A DNA stretch of 64,000 bases from Gaiellasilicea sp963850995 (lineage in GTDB: Bacteria; Actinomycetota; Thermoleophilia; Gaiellales; Gaiellaceae), in contig CAWKNQ010000023.1 of NCBI GenBank assembly GCA_963850995.1, positions 1 through 64,000 on the forward strand, written 5' to 3'. The position numbers and the translations under genes were made by a program. Position 1 is the stretch's first letter. Every line of letters starts with the position of its first letter. The notes under the pieces are model-generated. The model was not told the DNA's origin and ran no database searches. It saw only the letters and a program-made list of their open reading frames with translations. This document shows positions 9,597 through 17,670 of the stretch, piece after piece.

Positions 9597-9793
9597 CTTT
9601 GGTACGGCTGACCGTACCCGCGGACACCTGCGCGCCGCATTCCCGTCCCCGCGCCGCGGTGCGAGGCTTTGGCCATGTTGAACGGCGACCACCGAGGCCT
9701 CTCCTACGCCACCGCCGGCTCCTCTCTCCCCGCCGGCGTGTTGGGCACCACCGCCTCCCACACCCTGTCGCCGTCCTTTCTCCCCGCCTGATC
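9597..9793. other. intergenic stretch with a minor hairpin, no gene seen
   Basis: Between the convergent S9 gene and the small exported-protein gene, 297 bases (9551-9847) carry no coding region that I can support. Besides the two stem-loops listed separately, GGTACGG-CTGA-CCGTACC forms a small hairpin at 9601-9618. The rest, 9619-9793, looks like unstructured GC-rich spacer. Long open frames through it have no start, motif or codon pattern of real genes. Confidence 0.5.
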
Positions 9794-9830
9794 CGGACGT
9801 GTCCCAGGGTCTGTCCCTGGGACACGTCCG
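9794..9830. terminator. perfect 16-bp-arm inverted repeat between convergent genes
   Basis: The arms at 9794-9809 and 9815-9830 are exact reverse complements (CGGACGTGTCCCAGGG and its complement), with a five-base loop TCTGT. The position, 18 bases before the 3' end of the opposing gene, suggests a bidirectional terminator. No T-tract follows. A dispersed intergenic repeat is the other possibility. Confidence 0.5.
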
Positions 9831-9847
9831 TAAGAGCGGTTCCGAGC

Positions 9848-10258
9848 TCAGCGGAGCACGGGGCGACGCCGTTCCCGCATGGCGGAGGCGCCGACGAAGG
9901 CGAGCAACGCGATCAGTCCGGCGCCGAGTGCGCCAAGGACGCTGCTCTCCCAGTTGAACCTGAAACCGTCGTCGGTTGCCCGCGTCGGCTGCGCGACCAC
10001 GCTCGGACGCACCGCCTGCGAGTCCGGATGTCCCGCCGCACCGGTCGAACCATGCTCGGTGACAGGCGCGTTGTTCGCCAGGTAGCGATCGAACGCGTCC
10101 GGCTGAGAGCCTGGTGTGTTGTTCCTCAGGTACCGGTCGAAAGCGTCCGTCTGAGCGCCCTGAAGCTGCGGCTGATAGCCGTCCGGATCCGCAGCGGCAA
10201 CGGGCACGGCCAGGGTCAGCGCCGCCGTCACCAGCACGAGTGTCGTCCGCATCTTCAT
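9848..10258 (-). CDS. small exported protein with DAFDRYL repeats and a C-terminal membrane anchor
   Basis: This is a 136-residue protein. It opens with a signal sequence (MKMRTTLVLVTAALTLAVPVAAA) and then contains two copies of a short repeat, TDAFDRYLRNNTPGSQ and PDAFDRYLANNAP. A linker and a single membrane segment (VLGALGAGLIALLAFVGASAM) follow, then a basic tail RERRRPVLR. The layout predicts a membrane-anchored surface protein facing outward. I do not recognise a named family. The alternative start is the ATG at 10252. It follows the LuxR-type regulator (10348-13077) on the same strand with a 90-base gap, so it may be part of the same transcript or a target of that regulator. Confidence 0.75.
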   Translation of the reverse strand: MKMRTTLVLVTAALTLAVPVAAADPDGYQPQLQGAQTDAFDRYLRNNTPGSQPDAFDRYLANNAPVTEHGSTGAAGHPDSQAVRPSVVAQPTRATDDGFRFNWESSVLGALGAGLIALLAFVGASAMRERRRPVLR

Positions 10259-10347
10259 TCTGTCCGCCTCCTCTCCGGATCGTCCGATCCGGCTCGTCGA
10301 TAGTGCTTCGAGGCTAGGCGGCGGACGAGCCGCAAAAAACGGGCGAA

Positions 10348-13077
10348 CTACGCAAGTTTGCGCGCGAGCTCCACCCGAGAGCGAACACCGAGCTTGCCGT
10401 AGACGCGAGAGAGGTGACCCTCCACCGTGCGCGTGCTGAGGAAGAGCACGCCGGCGACCTCCTTGTTGCTTCTGCCGGCTGCGACGAGCTCGGCGACGCG
10501 CCGTTCGACCGGAGTCAGCTCGCCCGCCGACGGCGCCCGCCCGCCGATGCGGCCGAGCTCGGCGGCGGCGCGCCGTTCCCAGATCCGCGCCCCGAGCGAG
10601 CTGAAGACGTCGCGAGCCTCCTCCAGCGCCCCGCGAGCCGCGCGGCGCTCCTTCGCCCGGCGGCGGGCGGAGCCGAGTGCGAGCAGTGTCCGGGCGCGGT
10701 CGAACGGCATCGGCGAGATGTCGTGGTGCGCCAGCGCGTCCTCGAAGGAGGTCAGGGCCTCCGCCGGCTGTCCGCGAGCGGCCGCGAGGAAGCCGCGACA
10801 CCTCGCTGCGGCACCCTGACCCGACGCGCGCCGCAGCCGCTCCGCGTTCGCGGCGAACCACGTCAGGTGATCCTCCGCTTCGTCGAGCCGCCCCAGCGAC
10901 ACGAGCGCCTCGACAAGATCCGGGACGAAGCGCGTCAGGCCGGGCTCCCGCATCTCTTGCTCGCGCGCAAACCCGACGAGCGGCATCAGCACCGCCGCCG
11001 CGGCGTCGTGGCGCTCGAGCGAGAGCTCGAGCAGACCGAGCGCGGCCGTCGCGAACTGCTCCGCCGGACGGCCGCTCGTCGTCGTGGCCAGTTCGAGTGC
11101 GGCCGCGGCTGCCTCGCGCGCCGTCTCCTCGTCGCCGCTGTAGGCGGCCGCAAGCGCGCGCAAGGCGAGCGCGTACGCCACGAGCGTGGCCTGGCCGACC
11201 TGCTCCGCACGCACCACGCCCTCGTCCGCATGCGTCGCGGCGACGTCGAAGCGGCCGCGGAGGCACTCCGTCTGCGCGAGCAGCACGTGGATGTAGGGCA
11301 CTGAGCTCTCGTCCCCGAGCTCCCGAGCAACGTCGAGCAGCCGCTCGAAGGACTCCTTCGCAGTGTCGAGCTCTTCCCACCACATCCGCACGACTGCGAC
11401 CTGGAACTCGGAGCTGCCCATTGCTCGCGAGCCACGGCCTGCCGCGCCGAGCGAGTCCGCCTGCTCGAGGCTCGCGCCGGTCTCCTCCAGACCCAGAGCG
11501 GCCTCGGCCAGGAGGCGCGAGCCGAGCGCCGGCCCCAGTAGCTCGGGGTCGTCGAGCGCACGGCCTGTCTCGACAGCAGCGCGCGCATGCTCGACTGCGT
11601 CGGGAAACCGCTCGCGGAGGCGGAAGAGGATCCCCGACAGGATCTCGTGCGCTCGCGCCTGCACCGCGGGCGCCTCGACCGACTCGACTACGGCCTCCTC
11701 GAGCAGCTCCACAGCAGCCCGGATGTCGTCGTCGAGCGAGCGCACGCGTGCGAGGACGATCAGCGCCCGGGCGCGCTCGACGCCGTGGGGAAGCTGAGGT
11801 ACGACCTCGTCCAAGAGCGCTCTCGCGCGGGCGGTGTCGCCGGCCTGGAAGTGGTAGCCCGCGGCCTCGACCGCGCGGGCCCAGGACGAGTCATCGTCGT
11901 TCGCGGGCGTCAGGCTTCGAGCCACCTCGAGCAGTTCCGCGGCCGCGACCGGCGCCCCTCGAGCGGCTGCGAGCCGGGCCGCCTCGTCCAGCGCCGCGGC
12001 GATCTCGGGGTCCGGTCCAGTGGCCCCGAGTGCCAGGTGACGCGCGCGTTCTTCTGGAGCATCCACGAGCGCGGCAAGCCGGACATGGAGCTCGCGAATG
12101 CCCGATCCGGCGCTTGCGTACGCGGCGGCTGCGAGCAGCGGATGCGCGAAGCGAATCCGGCCGGCGGTGACGCTGACGATCTCCTGCTCGATCGCGCCGG
12201 AGAGCGCGCTGCTTGCGTCCAGTCCGGTGGCGCCGATCACGAGCTCGATGGTCGGGTCGGCGAGCGCGGCCGCTGCTGCGAGCGCATGTCTCGTCGCGTT
12301 GGGCAGGGCGGCGACGCGAGCTCCGATCAGCTCTCGCAGGGTCGGCGGCAACCCCACGCCGCCCTCGACTCTCGCGCGGGCGAGCTCGAGGGCGAAGAAT
12401 GGATTGCCGCTCGCCGTGTCGTGTACCGACTGCAGAACCGGCCGCGGCAGCGTGACACCGAGGCGCTGCGCGACGAGCACGTGCACGTCCCGGAGCGCGA
12501 GCGGCCCCACCTGGAGCTCGTCGTACGTGGGAAAGACCTGCTCGAGCGAGAACGGCAGCACGGCTCGCGCCTCGGAGCGCAGCGCGAGCAAGAAGCTCAC
12601 GTGCTCCTGGAGCCGGCGCGCCGAGAAGAAGAGCACGCGAGCCGAAGCTCGGTCGAGCCACTGCACGTCGTCGACCGCAACGAGCACCGGCCCGGCCTGA
12701 GCGAGTGCCCGCAGCACGCCGAGGAAGCCGAGCGAGACGCCCCGCTCGTCAACCGATCCGCTCGACGGTTCTTCGAGCAGGAGCGCAGCCCGAAGCGCAT
12801 GTGCCTGCGGCGCCGGCAGCTCCGTGAAGGCGTCGTGACGGCCGCCGAGCAGGTCGCCGACGCCGGCGTAGGCGAGCTTCGCCTCGGCTTCGAGCGGCCG
12901 GGCCGTGAGCACGGTGTGGCCTGCGGCATCTGCCTGCTCGACACCCGCCCGCCACAACGTCGTCTTCCCCATCCCAGCCTCTCCCGAAAGCACCAGAGCG
13001 CGCGGCCAGGAGTCGGCGGCGACAAACGTCTCGATCGCCTCGAGCTCCTCGCCGCGTCCGACGACGGCCTCGCCCAT
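10348..13077 (-). CDS. MalT-like LuxR-family ATP-binding regulator (intact)
   Basis: This 909-residue protein has an N-terminal AAA/NB-ARC-type ATPase (P-loop GEAGMGKTTLW near residue 34; VAVDDVQWLD Walker B) and the conserved SGNPFFALELARA segment. A long TPR-like helical middle follows, then a C-terminal LuxR HTH (GRSNKEVAGVLFLSTRTVEG, then LSRVYGKLGVRSR). Family members are ATP-driven transcription activators whose TPR region binds a small ligand. I chose the ATG at 13077 (MGEAVVGRGEEL) over an earlier one because the family begins close to the VGRE motif and GACAAT lies six bases before this ATG. It is a paralogue of 1425-4156. It is divergent from a cupin gene and lies upstream of the DAFDRYL-repeat protein. 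Confidence 0.9.
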   Translation of the reverse strand: MGEAVVGRGEELEAIETFVAADSWPRALVLSGEAGMGKTTLWRAGVEQADAAGHTVLTARPLEAEAKLAYAGVGDLLGGRHDAFTELPAPQAHALRAALLLEEPSSGSVDERGVSLGFLGVLRALAQAGPVLVAVDDVQWLDRASARVLFFSARRLQEHVSFLLALRSEARAVLPFSLEQVFPTYDELQVGPLALRDVHVLVAQRLGVTLPRPVLQSVHDTASGNPFFALELARARVEGGVGLPPTLRELIGARVAALPNATRHALAAAAALADPTIELVIGATGLDASSALSGAIEQEIVSVTAGRIRFAHPLLAAAAYASAGSGIRELHVRLAALVDAPEERARHLALGATGPDPEIAAALDEAARLAAARGAPVAAAELLEVARSLTPANDDDSSWARAVEAAGYHFQAGDTARARALLDEVVPQLPHGVERARALIVLARVRSLDDDIRAAVELLEEAVVESVEAPAVQARAHEILSGILFRLRERFPDAVEHARAAVETGRALDDPELLGPALGSRLLAEAALGLEETGASLEQADSLGAAGRGSRAMGSSEFQVAVVRMWWEELDTAKESFERLLDVARELGDESSVPYIHVLLAQTECLRGRFDVAATHADEGVVRAEQVGQATLVAYALALRALAAAYSGDEETAREAAAAALELATTTSGRPAEQFATAALGLLELSLERHDAAAAVLMPLVGFAREQEMREPGLTRFVPDLVEALVSLGRLDEAEDHLTWFAANAERLRRASGQGAAARCRGFLAAARGQPAEALTSFEDALAHHDISPMPFDRARTLLALGSARRRAKERRAARGALEEARDVFSSLGARIWERRAAAELGRIGGRAPSAGELTPVERRVAELVAAGRSNKEVAGVLFLSTRTVEGHLSRVYGKLGVRSRVELARKLA

Positions 13078-13129
13078 GTGACGATTGTCCCGCACGCGGA
13101 CGCTTGGCTGAAACCGCCATGATGCGCGC

Positions 13130-13510
13130 GTGGGCTACGCGATCTTCCACGCGGGCGAGCTCGAGTGGCAGCCACGCGGCGAGAACGACCCGCGCCTGGT
13201 CGCAACGCTCTCCGACGCGATGACGAGGTCGCGCGCGAATCTCTTCCGCTACCCACCCGGCTCCGTCGGCCGGCGGCACATCGACCCGATTCAGGAGGAG
13301 GTCTTCGTCGTCCTCGACGGGACGCTGACCGTCCACCTGGGCGAGGGGGACGAGCCGGAACGGCACGAGCTGGCGAAGGGCAGCGTCCTGATCGTCCAGC
13401 CCGGGACCGCGCTCCAGCTCTCGAACCGCCACGAGGACGAGCTGCGCCTCTTCATCGTCGGCGCCCCGCCGGAACGCGGCGAGGCGACGTTCCTGGAGCG
13501 AATCGACTAG
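13130..13510 (+). CDS. cupin-domain protein
   Basis: The 126-residue single-domain cupin has the first motif PGSVGRRHIDPIQEEVFVVLDGTLTV, which supplies one His and a Glu where metal-binding cupins have two His. The second motif is around GSVLIVQPGTALQLSNRHEDE. This suggests a small-molecule or metal binding barrel with no assigned substrate. The start is a GTG at 13130, with a CATGAT box six bases before it. It is divergent from the MalT-like regulator (52 bp gap) and ends in a strong bidirectional hairpin shared with the opposing membrane protein gene. Confidence 0.75.
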   Translation: MGYAIFHAGELEWQPRGENDPRLVATLSDAMTRSRANLFRYPPGSVGRRHIDPIQEEVFVVLDGTLTVHLGEGDEPERHELAKGSVLIVQPGTALQLSNRHEDELRLFIVGAPPERGEATFLERID

Positions 13511-13513
13511 GGA

Positions 13514-13545
13514 GCGGGCGAGCCGGTCGAACCCGGCTCGCCCGC
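13514..13545. terminator. bidirectional terminator hairpin
   Basis: Thirteen-base arms (GCGGGCGAGCCGG at 13514-13526 and its complement at 13533-13545) flank a six-base loop between two convergent genes. Confidence 0.65.
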
Positions 13546-13553
13546 CGTAACGC

Positions 13554-14207
13554 TTACTGCCTCGCGAGCAGCATCGCGATCGACGCGATCGCGAGCCACG
13601 CCAGCCAGGCGAACATCCCGAGGAAGGCGACCGTCCCCAGGGAGAGAACTCCCAGCACGACGCCGACCCAGCCGAGCCACGCGGGCACCAGCCGACCCCG
13701 CATGGCCGCGAGCGAGGCGGGAACCGCCATCAGGGCCGCCCCGATTCCGGCGCCGCCCAGCAGCCACCAGCCGATCTCGTCGATGGTCAGGTAGGCCTCC
13801 GCCGCGACGAGCGCCCGGGCCGGGTCGTCCGGCATGTCGAGGAGCGGCGTCGTCCAGATCGTCATGCAGAGCGCGAAGAGCAGCGTGAACGCGATCCCGC
13901 CGATCAGGATGAGCGTCGACTCGGTCTGGGTCGCGATGCCACGCAACCGCGTGTGCAACCCGGCGACGAAGGCGCCGCCGAGGAGGACGGAACCGAGGGC
14001 GAAGAACGCGAACGCGCCCGTCCAACCCTCATGCGACGAGGCGTAAGCGACGACCTCGGCCGGCGTCTCGCCGGTGTCGTCGCCCGCCGGGCTGATCATC
14101 AGCAGGATCAGGCCGGCGACGATCCCGAGCCCGCCGAGCGGGGCCAGCAGGCTCGCCCAGCTGCGCCCGGAGGCCTCGGCAAGGTGTGTTTCGACTGCAG
14201 TGGTCAT
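13554..14207 (-). CDS. DUF4386-like multi-pass membrane protein
   Basis: This is a 217-residue protein with six hydrophobic segments (for example LLAPLGGLGIVAGLILLMISPAG, FAFFALGSVLLGGAFVAGL and the C-terminal LGTVAFLGMFAWLAWLAIASIAML). A polar loop after the first segment contains ETPAEVVAYASSHEG. The arrangement resembles DUF4386-type proteins, but the assignment is tentative. It starts 31 bases after the likely stop of the upstream cupin gene on the same strand, so the two probably share a transcript. Confidence 0.7.
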   Translation of the reverse strand: MTTAVETHLAEASGRSWASLLAPLGGLGIVAGLILLMISPAGDDTGETPAEVVAYASSHEGWTGAFAFFALGSVLLGGAFVAGLHTRLRGIATQTESTLILIGGIAFTLLFALCMTIWTTPLLDMPDDPARALVAAEAYLTIDEIGWWLLGGAGIGAALMAVPASLAAMRGRLVPAWLGWVGVVLGVLSLGTVAFLGMFAWLAWLAIASIAMLLARQ

Positions 14208-14237
14208 GCGTGTGGTTCCTCCTGTGTGGTCGACGGA

Positions 14238-14814
14238 TCAGATGCCGAAGGCGGTCGGTGCCTTCGGGCGCGCTGGGCGTGTAGGTGGGCCGGTACCCGA
14301 GCAGTCGGCCGAGGGGGGCGCCGAGCAGGAGCCCGAGCCGCTGCAGCCAGGCCGGCGGGAAGGGCAGGCGGACGTCGCCGAAGTGGTGGTCTGCGATCAC
14401 GGCGAGCCGCAGCGGGTTCGGCATCCCCTTGCGGTTCACCTTGCCGTCGGCGGCGAGCGTGAACATCGTCTCGATCAGCTGCTCGAAGCCGAGTGCCGGC
14501 CGCACCTCGCAAACGAAGTGGGCGGTGTCCTCGCCGACGTTGCTGAAGCGGTGCGGCGTCCCGGCGGGGACGACGACGCGATCGCCGGCGCGGGCGACGA
14601 GCTTCTTCCGGCCGAGCCGGAACTCGAGCTCGCCCGCGACGATCTCGAACGTCTCCTCTTGCGACGGATGGACGTGCGCCGCAGCGACGGCGCCGTCCGG
14701 CGTCACGAAGGCCTCGACGACGACCGAGTCGCCGTTCGTCTCGGCCGCGGTGGTGCGGAAGACGAGGGTCTCGCCGGTGACGTGGTTGGTGACGGACTGG
14801 CCGCGGTGGATCAT
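14238..14814 (-). CDS. cupin-domain protein, about 191 residues (frame break near 14260)
   Basis: The protein begins MIHRGQSVTNHVTGETLVF after a good AGGAGG ribosome site. The cupin motif is AAAHVHPSQEETFEIVAGELEF, followed by GDRVVVPAGTPHRFSNVGED, with the His, Glu and second His expected for a metal-binding barrel. A C-terminal helical tail continues to GYRPTYTPSAP. The open frame then runs far into the next gene, but one base earlier it ends as KAPTAFGI and a TGA at 14238-14240, which is a natural terminus. I therefore place a one-base insertion near 14260. The substrate is unknown. It precedes the DUF4386-like membrane protein. Confidence 0.7.
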
Positions 14815-14919
14815 TGTGTTCCTCCTCCTGGATTGTCGACTGGCCGAACGGGTCGTTTGCACCCTCGTCGAGCCGCTTACGATCCGCCCAAGGTCGGCTT
14901 AAGGAGGGTCTGAAGGGCT

Positions 14920-17670
14920 TTGGAGTTCCGGCTGCTCGGGCCGCTGGAGGTGATCGGGGACGACGGCGCGTCGATCGCGCTCGGCGGCGTGCGGCCGCGC
15001 GCGCTGCTCGCGCAGCTCCTCCTCCACGCGAACGACGTCGTCTCGACCGACCGCCTGATCGACGGGATCTGGGGCGAGACACCGCCGGCGAGCGCCGCGG
15101 GCGCGCTCCAGGTGCACGTGCACGCCCTCCGGAAGACGCTCGGCCCCGACCGCATCGTCACCCGGCCGCCCGGCTACCTCATGCGCGTCGACGGCGACGA
15201 GCTCGATCTGCACCGTTTTACGCGGCTCGCCGCCACTGGCGACCCGCATGCAGCGCTCGCGCTCTGGCGCGGCGAAGCGCTCGCAGACGTCGCCTTCGAG
15301 CCGTTCGCGCAGGCCGAGGCAGCGCGCCTCGAAGAGGCCCGGCTCGCGGCGCTCGAGGCACGGATCGACGCCGACCTCGACGCAGGGCGCCACGGCGACC
15401 TCGCCGGCGAGCTGGACGCGGTCACCGCCGCTCATCCGCACCGTGAGCGACTTCAGGCGCAGCGGATGCTCGCCCTCTACCGTGCCGGCCGGCAGGCTGA
15501 CGCCCTCGCCGCCTACCGCGACGCTCGCGACGCGCTCGACGACCTTGGCCTCGAGCCTTCTGCCGAGCTCCGCACGCTCGAGCGCCGGATCCTCGAGCAG
15601 GACCCCTCGCTCGCGCCCACAAGCCGAGGAGACACCGTTCCGCTGCGCGCGGCGACCACCCTGGTCGGCCGCCGCCTCGAGCTCGCGGCGATCCTGGCGC
15701 TGCTCGGCCGGCCGGACGTCCGCTTGCTCACGCTCACCGGCACGGGCGGAAGCGGCAAGACCCGGCTCGCGCTCGCCGCTGCAGCCGAGCACGACGGCGC
15801 CGTCTTCGTCGATCTCGCTCCGCTCGCGGACGCGCGGCTCGTCCTCGCCACCGTCGCGGCCGGGCTCCGGCTCGGCGACGTCTCGGGTCGCGAGCTGGAG
15901 GCGCTCGAGGAGGCGCTCGCCGAGTCGCCGCCAATCCTCGTGCTCGACAACCTCGAGCACCTGCCCGAATCGTTCGCGGACGTCGCCAGGCTGCTCGAGG
16001 TGGCTCCGCGACTGCGAATCCTCGCCACGAGCCGCGTCCCGCTCCGGCTCACGCACGAGCACGAGTACCGCGTGCCGCCGCTCGGCGTCCCGCAGCTCGG
16101 CGTCGAGACGGCCGCCGAGGCTGAGAGCGATGCCGTGCGGCTGTACGTCGAGCGGGCGCGGACGGAGCTGCCCGATTTCGCGCTCACCGACGCCAATGCG
16201 AACGCCGTCGCGCGAATCTGCCGCGCGCTCGACGGGCTCCCGCTCGCGATCGAGCTCGCAGCCGCTCGCGTCCGCGTGCTCGGACCTGAGGGGACGGCGA
16301 AGCGGCTGGGGGAGCGCCTCTCGCTGCTCACGCGAAGCGCCCCGGACCTGCACGAGCGCCAGCGCTCGCTGCGCGCGACGATCGACTGGAGCTACCGCCT
16401 GCTCGACGACGAGGCGCGCCACGTGTTCCGCCTTCTCTCCGTTTTCGCCGGCGGCGCCACGCTCGACGCCGTCGAGGCCGTCGCGGACGCGGGCACCGAC
16501 GTGCCGACCGCGTTGGAAGCCCTGCTCGACTCGGGCCTCGTCACCCACGAGGCGCACGGCGGCGAGCCGCGCTTCGGGATGCTCGAGACGATCCGTGAGT
16601 TCGCCGCGGCAGAGCTGCTCGAGGCCGGCGAGGAGGCAGCGGCCCGCGAACGCCACCTCGACCACTTCGTCGCGTTCGCCGAGGCGGTCGAGCTCCAATC
16701 CCACAACGCGGTCACGGTGGAGCTCCTCGACCGCGTCGAGCTCGAGCGGGACAACGTGCGCGCGGCGCTCGCCGAAGCGGCCCGCGACGACGATCCCGAG
16801 CGGCAACTGCGCCTGGCGACGTCGCTCCGCTTCTTCCTGAACGTCCGCGGGCCCGGGGACGAGAGCCGCAGGATGGTGACGGACGCGCTCGCGCGCCGCG
16901 CCGCTGCTTCACCGGGCCAGCAAGGCCGGATTCTGATCTCGGCCGGGATTAGCGCGACGAACGCCGACGACGGCGAGCGCGCGCTCGCGTGCTTTGACGA
17001 GGCACGCGAGCTGCTCGTGGCGGCCGGAGACGTGCGCGCAGCCGCACTGGCAGACGCAAATGCGGCGACCGCGCTCAGCCGGCTCGGCAGAATCCCCGAG
17101 TCAGCGCAACGGTACGAGCTGGCGCTCGAAGGCTTCCGGGCGGTGGGCGCAACCGCAGCCGAGAGCCAGGTGATCGCGAACCTCGCCCGCTATTACGAGC
17201 ACGTCGGCGACCTGAGCAAGGCACGCGCGTATCTCGTCGAGGCGCTGGACATCCAGGAGCGCGGCGGTCTGGCGGAGGCGCGCGCGTACACGGTCGCGAT
17301 GCTCGGCTATCTCTCCGAGCGGGAGGGCGACCTCGCGTCTGCCGCTGAGTGGACCGCCGACGCGATCAGTGCGTCGGGAGAGCTCCAGAAAGACGAGTTC
17401 CTCGGCTATGGGCTTCTGTTCGCGGCGGACCTCGTCCAGCGACGCGGCGACCACGAGCAGGCCGCACGTCTGCTCGGCGCCTCGACCGCCGCGTTCGCGC
17501 GGTCGGCCGTCGTCCCGCAGGACGAGGAGGCGGCGCGCGCGATGCGGGTGCGCGAGAGCCTCTCGGAGTACGGAGCGGCCGAGGAGGAAGGCGCCGAGCT
17601 CGACCGCGACCGCTCGGTCGAGCTCGGCGTCACCTCGCTCGCAATCGCTCAGCGCACCCGCTCGAAGTAG
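14920..17670 (+). CDS. AfsR/SARP-family transcriptional regulator with BTAD and NB-ARC domains
   Basis: The 916-residue regulator starts MEFRLLGPLEV, the OmpR-type winged-helix DNA-binding domain of SARP proteins (residues 1-90). The bacterial transcriptional activation domain follows (AGRQADALAAYRDARDALD, GLEPSAELRTLERRIL). An NB-ARC-type ATPase has its P-loop at GTGGSGKTRLA near residue 275, and the rest is TPR-like repeats. Such proteins couple ATP binding to activation of secondary metabolite or stress genes. The start is TTG at 14920; AAGGAGG lies 12 bases upstream. The 3' end overlaps the convergent haloperoxidase gene by 22 bases. A degraded copy of its last 60 codons recurs at 20271-20443. 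Confidence 0.88.
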   Translation: MEFRLLGPLEVIGDDGASIALGGVRPRALLAQLLLHANDVVSTDRLIDGIWGETPPASAAGALQVHVHALRKTLGPDRIVTRPPGYLMRVDGDELDLHRFTRLAATGDPHAALALWRGEALADVAFEPFAQAEAARLEEARLAALEARIDADLDAGRHGDLAGELDAVTAAHPHRERLQAQRMLALYRAGRQADALAAYRDARDALDDLGLEPSAELRTLERRILEQDPSLAPTSRGDTVPLRAATTLVGRRLELAAILALLGRPDVRLLTLTGTGGSGKTRLALAAAAEHDGAVFVDLAPLADARLVLATVAAGLRLGDVSGRELEALEEALAESPPILVLDNLEHLPESFADVARLLEVAPRLRILATSRVPLRLTHEHEYRVPPLGVPQLGVETAAEAESDAVRLYVERARTELPDFALTDANANAVARICRALDGLPLAIELAAARVRVLGPEGTAKRLGERLSLLTRSAPDLHERQRSLRATIDWSYRLLDDEARHVFRLLSVFAGGATLDAVEAVADAGTDVPTALEALLDSGLVTHEAHGGEPRFGMLETIREFAAAELLEAGEEAAARERHLDHFVAFAEAVELQSHNAVTVELLDRVELERDNVRAALAEAARDDDPERQLRLATSLRFFLNVRGPGDESRRMVTDALARRAAASPGQQGRILISAGISATNADDGERALACFDEARELLVAAGDVRAAALADANAATALSRLGRIPESAQRYELALEGFRAVGATAAESQVIANLARYYEHVGDLSKARAYLVEALDIQERGGLAEARAYTVAMLGYLSEREGDLASAAEWTADAISASGELQKDEFLGYGLLFAADLVQRRGDHEQAARLLGASTAAFARSAVVPQDEEAARAMRVRESLSEYGAAEEEGAELDRDRSVELGVTSLAIAQRTRSK

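Noticed and set aside
7958..9676. 572-codon open frame antisense to the S9 peptidase
   Set aside because: It is a by-product of high GC and codon bias; it lacks domains, and the sense strand encodes a complete enzyme with catalytic motifs.
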